From positions 823,001 through 887,000 of the forward strand of contig NZ_CP130319.1 of the NCBI RefSeq assembly GCF_032271945.1: 64,000 nucleotides of DNA. The letters run 5' to 3'. Below, one piece after another: positions 16,930-25,712 of this stretch. How positions within the stretch are numbered: position 1 is the first letter of the stretch; every line of letters begins with the position of its first letter. Below the pieces are notes generated by a model. That model ran no database searches and was not told the DNA's origin. It worked only from the letters and a program-made list of their open reading frames with translations. A program made the translations under genes and the position numbers. This DNA is from Paenibacillus sp. MBLB1832 (GTDB lineage Bacteria > Bacillota > Bacilli > Paenibacillales > NBRC-103111).

Positions 16930-18599
16930 CCCCGCAGCTCCATTTCATTCGACGAGTACCTGTTTTTGTACTCCGTCGGACTCAGCCCGGTATGCTTCTT
17001 GAAGGAGAGGCAGAAGTGAGATTTATTCGTATATCCCACCTCTTCAGCGACCAGATAAATTCGGCTGTGAGGCTGCTTGAGAAGCTCCTTCGCCTTCTCC
17101 ATACGATAAGCCGTCAGGTAATCGAAGATGGTTTGTCCGGTTTCCTTTTTAAACAGCTTGTTGGCATAAATCGTACTATAATTGACCTGCTTGGCAATGA
17201 CGTTGAGCGTCAGCTGCTCGGCATATTGCTCTCGGACCATCCGCTTCACTGTATCCACGATAAACTGCTGTACGGAGGAGCGGCTGTTATGCGATTGATG
17301 GAGCACGGCTTGAACGGATTTCTCCAGCCAAGCGATCCCGTCGGAGGGATCACGGAAAGTAAGCATATTCTGCTTCAGCAGATGATCGAGCTCGAGGATT
17401 GCTGCGGCCGAATGGTCCTGCTCTAGGAAGGCAGCGCGAAGGAATTGCAGCATAGTGAATGCGACTAGCTGCAATTGCTCTAGCGTGAGAGGAGGGCTCC
17501 CGCCGAGAGCACGCTCGAGAATGCTTCGGATGTCCGGCTCGTCGGGATCGTTCAGCAGCTCAGCTGTCAAACGATGGAGCTCCTGCAGATCAACGAGCGT
17601 GCCTGGCGCCGACTCCTTCGTATCGGCAATATCACTGTAGTATACAATAGATTGATCTTCGGAATAGTACTTCGCCTTTACCGCAAAATTGGCCTGTTTA
17701 TACAGCTGTGCCAGCTCCAACAGTTCCTTCGTCATGGTACTCAGTCCCACTCGTACTTCCTTGTTCAGCAGCTCATGGATCGCCTCCTTCACTGATACAA
17801 TCATATCGAGAATTTCGGTGTGATGCTTCTCTTCGGCGTATTCGTCATGTAGAACGATTGTGACAAGTGAGCTGTCAGTAACCTGTTGATGAAAAAATCG
17901 CAGCTTCATCGTGCCGAAACTATGGATCAGCTTCTTCAGCTTAAATACGGTGAAATACCGGTCGTCCGCTTTCGCCGGCGTGAGTTCCGCACTACTTTCG
18001 CTAGGCATGATTTCGAAGATAATCACTTGAAGAAGGCTGGTTTGAGGTATATGAAGCTGGAGAAAGGAGAGCTGCTGAGCAACCTCCTCTGTGGTATAGC
18101 CTGCACCGAACATAAGTTCACGCAGGAATTGCTCCTGCAGATAGGGAAGAGAGCGGTGAAGTCCGGCAAGCGCCTCTTCCTTCTCCTTCTGCAGTTGTTG
18201 CTTCTCTTGTTCTTCATGATGCTCGGACTCGTACTCTTGGAGCACCTTGGAGATGACCCCCTTGAGCTCTGGCAGGGCAATAGGCTTTAGAATATAGCCA
18301 AAGCTGTTCAAATCCATAGCTGATTTCACGAAGGTAAACTCACTGTGACAGCTCATAAATACAATCTTCAGCTCCGGCAGCAGTTTCTTCAACTGCTTCG
18401 TCATCTCGATCCCATTGATGTTCGGAATGTCCACATCGGTGACGAGAATGTCCGGCTGCACACGGAGGATATGCTCAAGCGCCTCCGCTCCATCCTCATA
18501 GGTCGCCACAATAGTAATCCCCATACTCTCCCAGTCGAGCATTCGCTGGAGGCCAGCCCGATCCCTTGGATTGTCGTCTACGATGACCATTCGGTACAT
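16926..18599 (-). CDS. YesN-type response regulator with AraC DNA-binding domain
   Basis: 557 residues. Receiver domain about 1-125 with the acidic pair D8/D9 and phospho-acceptor D55 in ILVTDVDIPN; a long central region (about 130-445) with coiled-coil character near EEQEKQQLQKEKEEA; then a C-terminal AraC double helix-turn-helix about 450-557 ending GLSPTEYKNRY. It is first in a two-gene operon with the YesM-type kinase. The domain order and length fit regulators of sugar ABC importers in Paenibacillus and Bacillus. It most likely activates the divergent operon starting at 18,885, whose promoter has a good -10 box but a poor -35 box. Confidence 0.9.
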   Translation of the reverse strand: MYRMVIVDDNPRDRAGLQRMLDWESMGITIVATYEDGAEALEHILRVQPDILVTDVDIPNINGIEMTKQLKKLLPELKIVFMSCHSEFTFVKSAMDLNSFGYILKPIALPELKGVISKVLQEYESEHHEEQEKQQLQKEKEEALAGLHRSLPYLQEQFLRELMFGAGYTTEEVAQQLSFLQLHIPQTSLLQVIIFEIMPSESSAELTPAKADDRYFTVFKLKKLIHSFGTMKLRFFHQQVTDSSLVTIVLHDEYAEEKHHTEILDMIVSVKEAIHELLNKEVRVGLSTMTKELLELAQLYKQANFAVKAKYYSEDQSIVYYSDIADTKESAPGTLVDLQELHRLTAELLNDPDEPDIRSILERALGGSPPLTLEQLQLVAFTMLQFLRAAFLEQDHSAAAILELDHLLKQNMLTFRDPSDGIAWLEKSVQAVLHQSHNSRSSVQQFIVDTVKRMVREQYAEQLTLNVIAKQVNYSTIYANKLFKKETGQTIFDYLTAYRMEKAKELLKQPHSRIYLVAEEVGYTNKSHFCLSFKKHTGLSPTEYKNRYSSNEMELRG

Positions 18600-18816
18600 A
18601 GGAGCTCCCCTTTCTACCGTGTCTTGTCTATTCCCCTAGTATAGTTGCTTTTTCAGTTCCACACTACACACATTTTTTACAAAGATTGGATTCCGTTATA
18701 AAGTTTCATTATCGAGCCTTCAGCTAGGTTCGGAGTTATGGTAGGGGTCCAGCTTGGCTGCCCTCAACCGTCTTCAACCATCTTCAGATGCCGTTACGAA
18801 GTTCCTCTTCCGTGTC

Positions 18817-18845
18817 TGTAAGCCTGCGTCCTCGCACCCTATAAT
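18817..18845 (+). promoter_or_regulatory. Probable promoter of the first importer operon
   Basis: TATAAT at 18,840-18,845 is a consensus -10 box 40 bases before the permease start. The -35 position 17 bases upstream (18,817-18,822) does not resemble TTGACA, which is what an activator-dependent promoter would show. The divergent YesN-type regulator is the likely activator. The remaining 200 bases to the regulator start show no clear inverted repeat. Confidence 0.5.
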
Positions 18846-18884
18846 AAAAGTATAAAAAAGAACTGAAAGGGGCGGGAATACCTT

Positions 18885-19838
18885 ATGGCCGATGTAACTG
18901 AAATCAAAACGACTACCGCGGTGTGGAGACCGGTCAAAGGAACGCTGTGGAGAGAGGTCAGCAAGCATCGAGCCTTGTATCTGCTAATCTCCCCGGCGAT
19001 TTTGTTAACCATTCTGTTCTCTTATGTGCCGATGCCTGGCATTTATGTCGCCTTTCTGGACTACGACATCTTCATGCAGTTGCGGAGTCCGTTCGTCGGC
19101 TTGCAGAACTTTATCGAGGTGTTCACGCTGCCGATGTTTCTTCAATCGATAGCAAACACCCTGGTACTGAGCATACTCACCCTGGCTGTTACCTTCCCTG
19201 CGGCGATCATTCTGGCGCTGCTGCTCAATGAGATGAAGAATGGTTTGTTCAAGCGATTCGTCCAAACCGTCAGCTATCTGCCTCACTTCTTCTCGTGGAT
19301 TACAGTCATTGGGATGGCCTACGCCATGTATGCCATGTACGGTCCAGTGAACGATGCCATCGTGAGTGTGACGGGCAAGGATGCGGATCGTATCCTGTTC
19401 TTGGGGCAGCAATGGTTTTTTGTACCCAACATCCTCGTCATGACCTTATGGAAAAATGCTGGGTGGAACACGATCATGTACCTGGCGGCACTAACGGCCA
19501 TCGATCCGACACTGTATGAAGCGGCGCATATCGATGGGGCTGGACGTTGGAGGAGATTGTGGCATATCACCCTGCCGGGGATACGGCCTACGATCGTGAT
19601 GCTGTTGATCTTCGGGATCGGCGGTCTGCTGGGCAGCAACTTTGAGCTGGTGTACGGGCTGCAAAACAGCTTCATCGACTTTGAGGTCATCTCCACCATC
19701 GTTTATAAGCAAGGGATCAATCAAGGGCAATATTCCTTAGCTACCGCACTGGGGCTGGCGCAAGGCATTGTCTCCTTTATCCTGCTGTATACGGCGAATC
19801 GGATCTCTAAGAAGCTTACGCAAACGGGGATATTTTAG
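18885..19838 (+). CDS. LplB-family sugar ABC transporter permease
   Basis: 317 residues, about six membrane helices. The permease signature EAAHIDGAGRWRRLWHITLPGI in the loop that contacts the ATPase is clear. It has the long N-terminal stretch of the LplB/YteP subgroup. The start ATG at 18,885 has AAAGGGGCGGG upstream. With the next gene (YtcP type) it should form the membrane channel of an oligosaccharide importer. No ATPase gene is in the operon, which is normal for this subgroup, where a shared MsmX-type ATPase is encoded elsewhere. Confidence 0.9.
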   Translation: MADVTEIKTTTAVWRPVKGTLWREVSKHRALYLLISPAILLTILFSYVPMPGIYVAFLDYDIFMQLRSPFVGLQNFIEVFTLPMFLQSIANTLVLSILTLAVTFPAAIILALLLNEMKNGLFKRFVQTVSYLPHFFSWITVIGMAYAMYAMYGPVNDAIVSVTGKDADRILFLGQQWFFVPNILVMTLWKNAGWNTIMYLAALTAIDPTLYEAAHIDGAGRWRRLWHITLPGIRPTIVMLLIFGIGGLLGSNFELVYGLQNSFIDFEVISTIVYKQGINQGQYSLATALGLAQGIVSFILLYTANRISKKLTQTGIF

Positions 19839-19857
19839 GCCAAAGAGAGGTGCAATC

Positions 19858-20760
19858 ATGAGTTACGAAAGTTCTGGATACAAGGTATTCAAAGCCATCA
19901 ATTTCACCATTATGCTGCTGATTATCGTAGTTACCGTATATCCCTATCTACATATTACAGCCAAAGCCTTGAATGAAGGATACGATACGATGCGGGGTGG
20001 GCTGACCATATTCCCACGCAGCTTTACCTGGGAGAATTTCAGTGTGCTGCTCCGCGACGCAACCATGCTGCAGGCGTTATACATTACCATATCGCGAGTG
20101 GTCGTAAACACGTTCTTATCGCTAATTGTGACGTTCACAGCAGCCTATGTGATGTCCAAACCTCGATTTCCTTTTAAAAATACGGCACTCATGATTCTCG
20201 TCATCCCGATGTTCATCCATGCCGGGCTAATTCCGACCTATGTCCTTTATTCGAAAATTGGCTTGCTGAACAATTATTGGGTTTATATTTTACCAAGCCT
20301 GTTCAGTTTCTTCAATATGATTCTTATTCGGACTTATATTCGGAGCTCGGTGCCGGAGAGCCTCGAGGAGTCAGCTAAGATGGATGGAGCGGGGGAGTTT
20401 ACCGTCATGCTGCGAATTATTCTTCCGCTATGCATGCCGATTCTGGCTGCGATCACGCTCTTCGAGGCGGTGGGTTCATGGAACGATTGGACGACGACAC
20501 TCTATTTTGTAACAAATCCTGATCTCTTCACCCTCCAATATAAGCTCATGCAGGTCATTAAGGAAAGCGAGAGTCTGATGAGGCTGATGGCTGAGGCTGC
20601 GCTTACCGGACAGGATACGTCCCAGATGCAGTTCAGCGCTACACCGGAATCTTTAATCTCCGCTCAAATTGTGTTGACAACGGTGCCAATCATCATGGTG
20701 TATCCGTTCCTGCAACGATATTTCGTCAATGGGATTATGATCGGCGCCGTGAAGGAATAG
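19858..20760 (+). CDS. YtcP-family sugar ABC transporter permease
   Basis: 300 residues from ATG 19,858 with AGAGAGGTG upstream, 19 bases after the previous stop. An in-frame ATG 90 bases earlier lies inside the preceding gene and is unlikely. Six membrane helices and the ATPase-contact motif EESAKMDGAGEFTVMLRIILPL are seen, followed by the C-terminal extension typical of YtcP proteins. It is the second channel subunit paired with the LplB-type permease. Confidence 0.9.
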   Translation: MSYESSGYKVFKAINFTIMLLIIVVTVYPYLHITAKALNEGYDTMRGGLTIFPRSFTWENFSVLLRDATMLQALYITISRVVVNTFLSLIVTFTAAYVMSKPRFPFKNTALMILVIPMFIHAGLIPTYVLYSKIGLLNNYWVYILPSLFSFFNMILIRTYIRSSVPESLEESAKMDGAGEFTVMLRIILPLCMPILAAITLFEAVGSWNDWTTTLYFVTNPDLFTLQYKLMQVIKESESLMRLMAEAALTGQDTSQMQFSATPESLISAQIVLTTVPIIMVYPFLQRYFVNGIMIGAVKE

Positions 20761-20847
20761 CCGTCATCGAACGTTTGTGAAGATAACAACCCTTTTTACC
20801 AGAGGGGTTATCGAATACAATGTTATAGAAGAAAAGGGAGGAAATGT

Positions 20848-22770
20848 ATGTTGAACAGAACGAGCAGCAAGCTGGCAGCATTGATGTCACTGCTGATGGC
20901 GGGATCTGTGGTTGCCGGGTGTACAACCGATAAGCCGTCAGTCGAGAAGGAGAAGCCAGGCACCGAAACCACCGCGAAGCAGACAGACTGGAGCAAGGTA
21001 AAGGATTCTTCGGAGCTTCCAGAGTGGAAGGGCAAGCAGTTGTCTCTCCGGTACTGGGACGCACATGGCACAGGGAATATCAAGCGCATTTCGCCAACAC
21101 AGGATGTAGTTAACTCCGAGATTAAGCGGGTCACTGGTGTCGAATTCGACAAGAATACCTCGTTCGACAATGGAGGAGAGAGTCTGGATGCGAAGCTGGC
21201 CAAGGTGGTCGCAGCGAAGGATTATCCCGATATTGCCTCCGGCATCGGGGGGGATACTATGGCGAAGCTGGCAGCCTCTGGCGCCATCTATGAGTTGACG
21301 GATTTGCTTCCGAAGTATGCTCCCGACATTTATAAAGGGCTGCCGAAGGAGAAGTTGCCGGGTCTGTGGAACGGTCCCAATATTGTCTCGCAGCAAGACG
21401 GCAAAATCTATGGTGTTCCTATCAGCACCTCTAGTGTGTGGAGCTCGATCCTTTATCCCGATACGCCAAATATCATGAACCTGGGTGCGCTGCCGAGTAA
21501 GTACGGCTTCCTCTATGTTCGCGACGATATTCTGAAGCAGCTCTACCCCAATGTCAAATCGAATAAGGAAATCGAAGAACTGTACATAAAGAACGGCGGT
21601 AAATTCAGCAAGGAAGAGCTGTTCGATGTTCCAATCAAAAATAAGGATGATTTCTATACCTTTCTTAAGAAGATCAAGGATCTGAATGTGAAAGAAGACG
21701 GCAAGCCGGTCTCGCCGTTCTATGCAGCCACTGGCGGCGACAACTGGAATCTGATGACGATCTTCGGCGGCCATCTGTTTGGACGCATTAACGGAAACGG
21801 GCCGGACACGAATTACTTTACTTATTTTGATAAGAAGACAAACAAGATGGAATACATGTTCAAGCAAACCTCCTTCATTGATGAACTTAAATTCTATAAC
21901 AAGCTGGTGCGCGATGGCCTTGCCTCCAAAGAATCACTCATCGATAATGCGAGCGCTTTCAATCAAAAGAGAGATTCTGGTCAGTATGCTGTACTGATGC
22001 AAACCAATGCACCAGATAGCGCTGCATTGAAGAAGGCGGGCAAAACCTATGAATACCGCAAGGTGTGGATGGACATCGTGCCGGATACGAGCCGATTCCT
22101 GCTGACAACTGGCTCCGCGCAAGGCGGGGGTAATTCCTTCATCATCTTTAAGGATAAGGTTAAGCCGGAAGACGTTCCGCAAATACTTCAATACTTCAAC
22201 TATCTCTGGACAGAGGCAGGTAAGAAGGTTGTGATGTGGGGACCGAAGAGCGCAGGCTTGTTTACTGAAGAGAATGGCGTCCGGAAATTCAAGGATGTCG
22301 ATCTTGAGAACGAGATGGTGTATTCCAAAAATACGGCTGCAGAGAGCAAGCGAAGTTATTATAATCTGGAGCAGCCGAATGTCATGACGTTCCGTCCGAG
22401 TATTATCGTAAATAACTTTGACCCGCGAGTGACATATCCGCCTGTGCTGAATCCTACGAATGCAGGCTTTAAGTTCGACCCAATCTTTCAGCTTAAGGAT
22501 GCTGCTGCGGACCGCACCACTTCCATCGATCCGAGCTTCTATAACTTCTCAACAATTGATGCCATTAAGAAATTTACTACGAAGCGGACGAACTTCGAAC
22601 TGGCGCTGACCAAAATTCTGACAGCGGCAAACGATACGGACTTCGATAAGCTCTATGCCGATTTTCTCAAGGTAGCCGAAGAGAGTGGAATGACGGATGC
22701 CGGGCTTAAGGACATGGATACGTATTATCGTGAGGTGCTGAATAAGGAATACATGAAGAACATTAAGTAA
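20848..22770 (+). CDS. Extracellular solute-binding lipoprotein (LplA-like)
   Basis: 640 residues. The signal peptide ends in a lipobox VVAGC, predicting a lipid-anchored Cys near residue 25. The rest has the size and pattern of the large family 1 binding proteins that go with LplB/YtcP permeases, including repeated DKKTNKMEY- and KDKVKPEDVPQIL-type blocks. It should capture the oligosaccharide outside the membrane and deliver it to the two permeases. AAAGGGAGGAAATG precedes the start. A terminator hairpin follows immediately, so the downstream beta-helix genes may have their own promoter. Confidence 0.9.
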   Translation: MLNRTSSKLAALMSLLMAGSVVAGCTTDKPSVEKEKPGTETTAKQTDWSKVKDSSELPEWKGKQLSLRYWDAHGTGNIKRISPTQDVVNSEIKRVTGVEFDKNTSFDNGGESLDAKLAKVVAAKDYPDIASGIGGDTMAKLAASGAIYELTDLLPKYAPDIYKGLPKEKLPGLWNGPNIVSQQDGKIYGVPISTSSVWSSILYPDTPNIMNLGALPSKYGFLYVRDDILKQLYPNVKSNKEIEELYIKNGGKFSKEELFDVPIKNKDDFYTFLKKIKDLNVKEDGKPVSPFYAATGGDNWNLMTIFGGHLFGRINGNGPDTNYFTYFDKKTNKMEYMFKQTSFIDELKFYNKLVRDGLASKESLIDNASAFNQKRDSGQYAVLMQTNAPDSAALKKAGKTYEYRKVWMDIVPDTSRFLLTTGSAQGGGNSFIIFKDKVKPEDVPQILQYFNYLWTEAGKKVVMWGPKSAGLFTEENGVRKFKDVDLENEMVYSKNTAAESKRSYYNLEQPNVMTFRPSIIVNNFDPRVTYPPVLNPTNAGFKFDPIFQLKDAAADRTTSIDPSFYNFSTIDAIKKFTTKRTNFELALTKILTAANDTDFDKLYADFLKVAEESGMTDAGLKDMDTYYREVLNKEYMKNIK

Positions 22771-22774
22771 GGCA

Positions 22775-22812
22775 GAGGGGCAATCGACTAAAAGAAACCG
22801 ATTGCCCCTTTC
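22775..22812 (+). terminator. Terminator after the binding lipoprotein
   Basis: Stem GGGGCAATCG / CGATTGCCCC with a 12-base loop, followed by TTTCC, starts a few bases after the stop codon at 22,770. It should separate the importer genes from the secreted beta-helix genes at least in part. Confidence 0.75.
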
Positions 22813-22888
22813 CTATATATTCATTCAATGAGGCTTGACTTCCTAGGCAGGCAGCCCCTTTCCCAGGGCACCTCTCTACTGATCGTAA

Positions 22889-22902
22889 TGTAAGCGTTGA
22901 CA
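22889..22902. promoter_or_regulatory. Probable cre (CcpA) site upstream of the beta-helix genes
   Basis: TGTAAGCGTTGACA matches the catabolite-responsive element consensus TGWAARCGYTWNCW at all but one position. It lies about 100 bases before the start of the gene at 23,004 and after the importer terminator. It predicts glucose repression of the secreted enzymes. Confidence 0.6.
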
Positions 22903-23003
22903 ACCTGGAAGGGGGTGAACGATTTCTGAGAATAACGGGTTCATGCAAACGGTTCATGTTGCTACTGTTATCTCGCGGTTGACAAGAAGAGAGGAGCTGA
23001 ATC

Positions 23004-25679
23004 ATGGAGCCAAGAATGGAATCCTTGTGGAGCAAGTGTGTCGTGGTGGGGTTATTGGCATGCATGTTGTTGAGTATGCTTGTGTTACCTGCGAAAGCTA
23101 GTGTGAACGTTCTGCGAGTCGAGGGAGAATCGTATAGCGCGGGCTATAACATTAGCAAGACGAGCACGTATGTCGGCTGGTTTGATGCTTACGATTGGGT
23201 GCGATATGACAATCTCGACATGACAGGCTATACCGAGCTGAAGCTAAACGCCAATTTCATGAATGCCAATACGAAGATTGATGTCATCCTTGATGCTGCA
23301 GATACAGGAACGTCGACGACTTTAACAGGCGGGATGGTCATTGGTACGATGAACGGAACCACTCCGGATGTGAATGGAACGACTTTCACTAGCCGAACAA
23401 TCAAGCTGAATCAACAGGTATCCGGTTTCCATAAGGTATATTTGCGATTCTTGGTTACGACAGGGGGTTCTGCCTCAGGCCTAGGATCTATTGACTGGTT
23501 GGAGTTCTCCAAGCTAGCGCCGACCCTCATTCAGGCAGAATCTTATTCAGCGGGGAGCGGGGTCACCAGGCAACCCACCTACGTCGGCTACATTGACGCC
23601 TATGACTGGGTACGTTACGACATTGTGAATCTCACCGGGTATACGGATATCACCTTCAACGCAAGCATTACGAAGGGCACGACGAAGATCGATGTCTTGA
23701 TGGACGCAACCGACAGCGGCGGTGTGATCAGCGGCGGGACCAAGATCGGCTCTTTGGAGGGTGCCGTTGTCGATAAAGACAGCAACACCTACAGTCTTCG
23801 AACCATCAGCTTAAATCAGCAGATACTGGGCGTCCATAAGCTTTATTTCCGCTTTCTAGTGACGACCGGAGGCTCGGCTTCGGGACTTGGGAATTTGGAT
23901 TGGTTTGAACTGTCAAGGACACCCCCGAGTAATGCAGACCTAAAGCAGCTGACGGTTAGTGCGGGCATGTTGCAGCCGGCCTTCAGCTCCAGTGTGACGG
24001 CTTATACGCTCACGGTGACCGGCGGCTCCACGAGCCAAGTGCAAGTGACGCCGCAAACCTCCGATGCGACGGCCTATTTCACTTTTAATAACACGAGTTA
24101 CAAATCAGGATCTTCTATAGCGTTAGATACCAGTCAAGTTGGACAGATGCGGTTCACCGTTGTCTCGGAGGAGGGCAGGGAAAAGGTATATACCATCGCC
24201 GTGCAGCGGAGGAACGACTTAATGTACTACGTGGCTGATAGTTCAATTGCAAGCGATACGACCGGTACGGGTTCGAGCACAGCCCCGTGGAGAACCCTTG
24301 CCAATGCGTGTGCGAATGCGCCGGAAGGCTCTATTATTCAGGTGCTAGAGGGCAATTACGATGAAACCAGCCCTTGCCTGTTGAAGAGCGGCACCAGTAT
24401 TCAGGGACAGGGAACGACGAAAACCAAAATTTTTTCCAAGATCACTCACGATATGCAGGGTAGTGGCTGGAATTATGACGAGAATAAATTCCTTATTCAG
24501 GTGCGCAATGGCTCGAATGCGACGATCAGCGACCTAAGTATTAACGGCAGAATTTCTGATTCCTCCCGATCCCATGCGGGGATCTTCCTCCACGATTCAA
24601 GCCGTATGCTGATCCATGATGTAGAAATCACTGACTTCGATTTTACAGCGATCTGGATTGCGAACGTGACGAATGTCCATATTTACAACGCTGAGCTGAA
24701 CAAATATAAATTACCGACGGACAATACCTGGAACCGGTCTGGGAACATCATGCTCGGAGATGCAACGGATACGACAATTCACGACTTGAAGGTGTATGAA
24801 GACCGGGGCGGTGACGGGATGGCTACCATGCGTTATGGCTGGAAAATGAACCCGTACCAGCAGTTCCCCCCAGGCACGGATTATTATTTGAAGCTGGTGC
24901 GCGTGTTATTTTACAACCTAAATATCGATGTTCGGCAGCAGGGCTTATGGGGCAACGGGCAGCCAGGAATTGCAATTGAGCTTTGGAGCGCTGACCCGAC
25001 GGATACAGAAATATCACACAGTACCATTAACGATAATCTCTCTATCGCGGGAAGCAATAAGTCGGGCCAGGCACACAGCGTCAGAATTCACCATAATGAT
25101 TTAACGCAAAGTCCGAGGAATGGGAGCATCTACTCCTATGCGATTGAAGCCATCAACCCTAATATCGAGATTGACCACAACTATATCAAATACGGCTACT
25201 ATCCAATAGCAGATTTCTCTCCCGATAAGCGGTCAGGCCATTTCATCCACGACAACATCTTCGATCGGCTGGAGGGGATTGATGTGTTGCATTACCGAGG
25301 GGGGGTGAGCGACACCAAATTTATTAATAACATCGTCGTGCTGGATGACAACGTGCGTGATTACGAGAAGGGAAATTATCCGTTCATGATTCTTGGTGGA
25401 GGTACGGCCGACAATATAACGATTAGCAGCAATATACTCTACGAGGCAGGCACTTATAATAATGGGTTGTTTGTGAAACCTCAGAATGCATCTGCACCGC
25501 CGACGCTTGGCGCGAACTTCAAGGTCAGCAGCAATCTGTTTTTCAATTGGAGCACGTACGGCACAACACCCTCGACTTCGAATCCATTGTTGGATCTGAA
25601 ACGGTTCAGGTTAAGCAGCGGGACACCTGTATACGGATTAGGGTTCCATGACATCCAAGGTGTTCCTATACCGAAATAA
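23004..25679 (+). CDS. Secreted right-handed beta-helix protein with two CBM6-like modules
   Basis: 891 residues. Signal peptide about 1-32 (cleavage near AKASV). Two CBM6/CBM35-like modules, about 35-170 and 175-305, share the pattern E-ESYSAG---R-PTYVG--DAYDWVRYD and end GSASGLG-LDW-E-S. A cadherin-like beta-sandwich (about 310-400, LKQLTVSAGMLQPAF...VYTIAVQR) precedes a DUF1565/pectate-lyase-like beta helix (about 405-891) with APWRTLANAC and many short HD-N--- turns. The fold is used by polysaccharide lyases and glycosidases; no family-specific catalytic set is recognisable. It has a close paralog directly downstream. ATG 23,016 is an alternative start. Confidence 0.82.
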   Translation: MEPRMESLWSKCVVVGLLACMLLSMLVLPAKASVNVLRVEGESYSAGYNISKTSTYVGWFDAYDWVRYDNLDMTGYTELKLNANFMNANTKIDVILDAADTGTSTTLTGGMVIGTMNGTTPDVNGTTFTSRTIKLNQQVSGFHKVYLRFLVTTGGSASGLGSIDWLEFSKLAPTLIQAESYSAGSGVTRQPTYVGYIDAYDWVRYDIVNLTGYTDITFNASITKGTTKIDVLMDATDSGGVISGGTKIGSLEGAVVDKDSNTYSLRTISLNQQILGVHKLYFRFLVTTGGSASGLGNLDWFELSRTPPSNADLKQLTVSAGMLQPAFSSSVTAYTLTVTGGSTSQVQVTPQTSDATAYFTFNNTSYKSGSSIALDTSQVGQMRFTVVSEEGREKVYTIAVQRRNDLMYYVADSSIASDTTGTGSSTAPWRTLANACANAPEGSIIQVLEGNYDETSPCLLKSGTSIQGQGTTKTKIFSKITHDMQGSGWNYDENKFLIQVRNGSNATISDLSINGRISDSSRSHAGIFLHDSSRMLIHDVEITDFDFTAIWIANVTNVHIYNAELNKYKLPTDNTWNRSGNIMLGDATDTTIHDLKVYEDRGGDGMATMRYGWKMNPYQQFPPGTDYYLKLVRVLFYNLNIDVRQQGLWGNGQPGIAIELWSADPTDTEISHSTINDNLSIAGSNKSGQAHSVRIHHNDLTQSPRNGSIYSYAIEAINPNIEIDHNYIKYGYYPIADFSPDKRSGHFIHDNIFDRLEGIDVLHYRGGVSDTKFINNIVVLDDNVRDYEKGNYPFMILGGGTADNITISSNILYEAGTYNNGLFVKPQNASAPPTLGANFKVSSNLFFNWSTYGTTPSTSNPLLDLKRFRLSSGTPVYGLGFHDIQGVPIPK

Positions 25680-25712
25680 GTCTTGTTCATTTAGAAAGGG
25701 GTAAAATGGCCT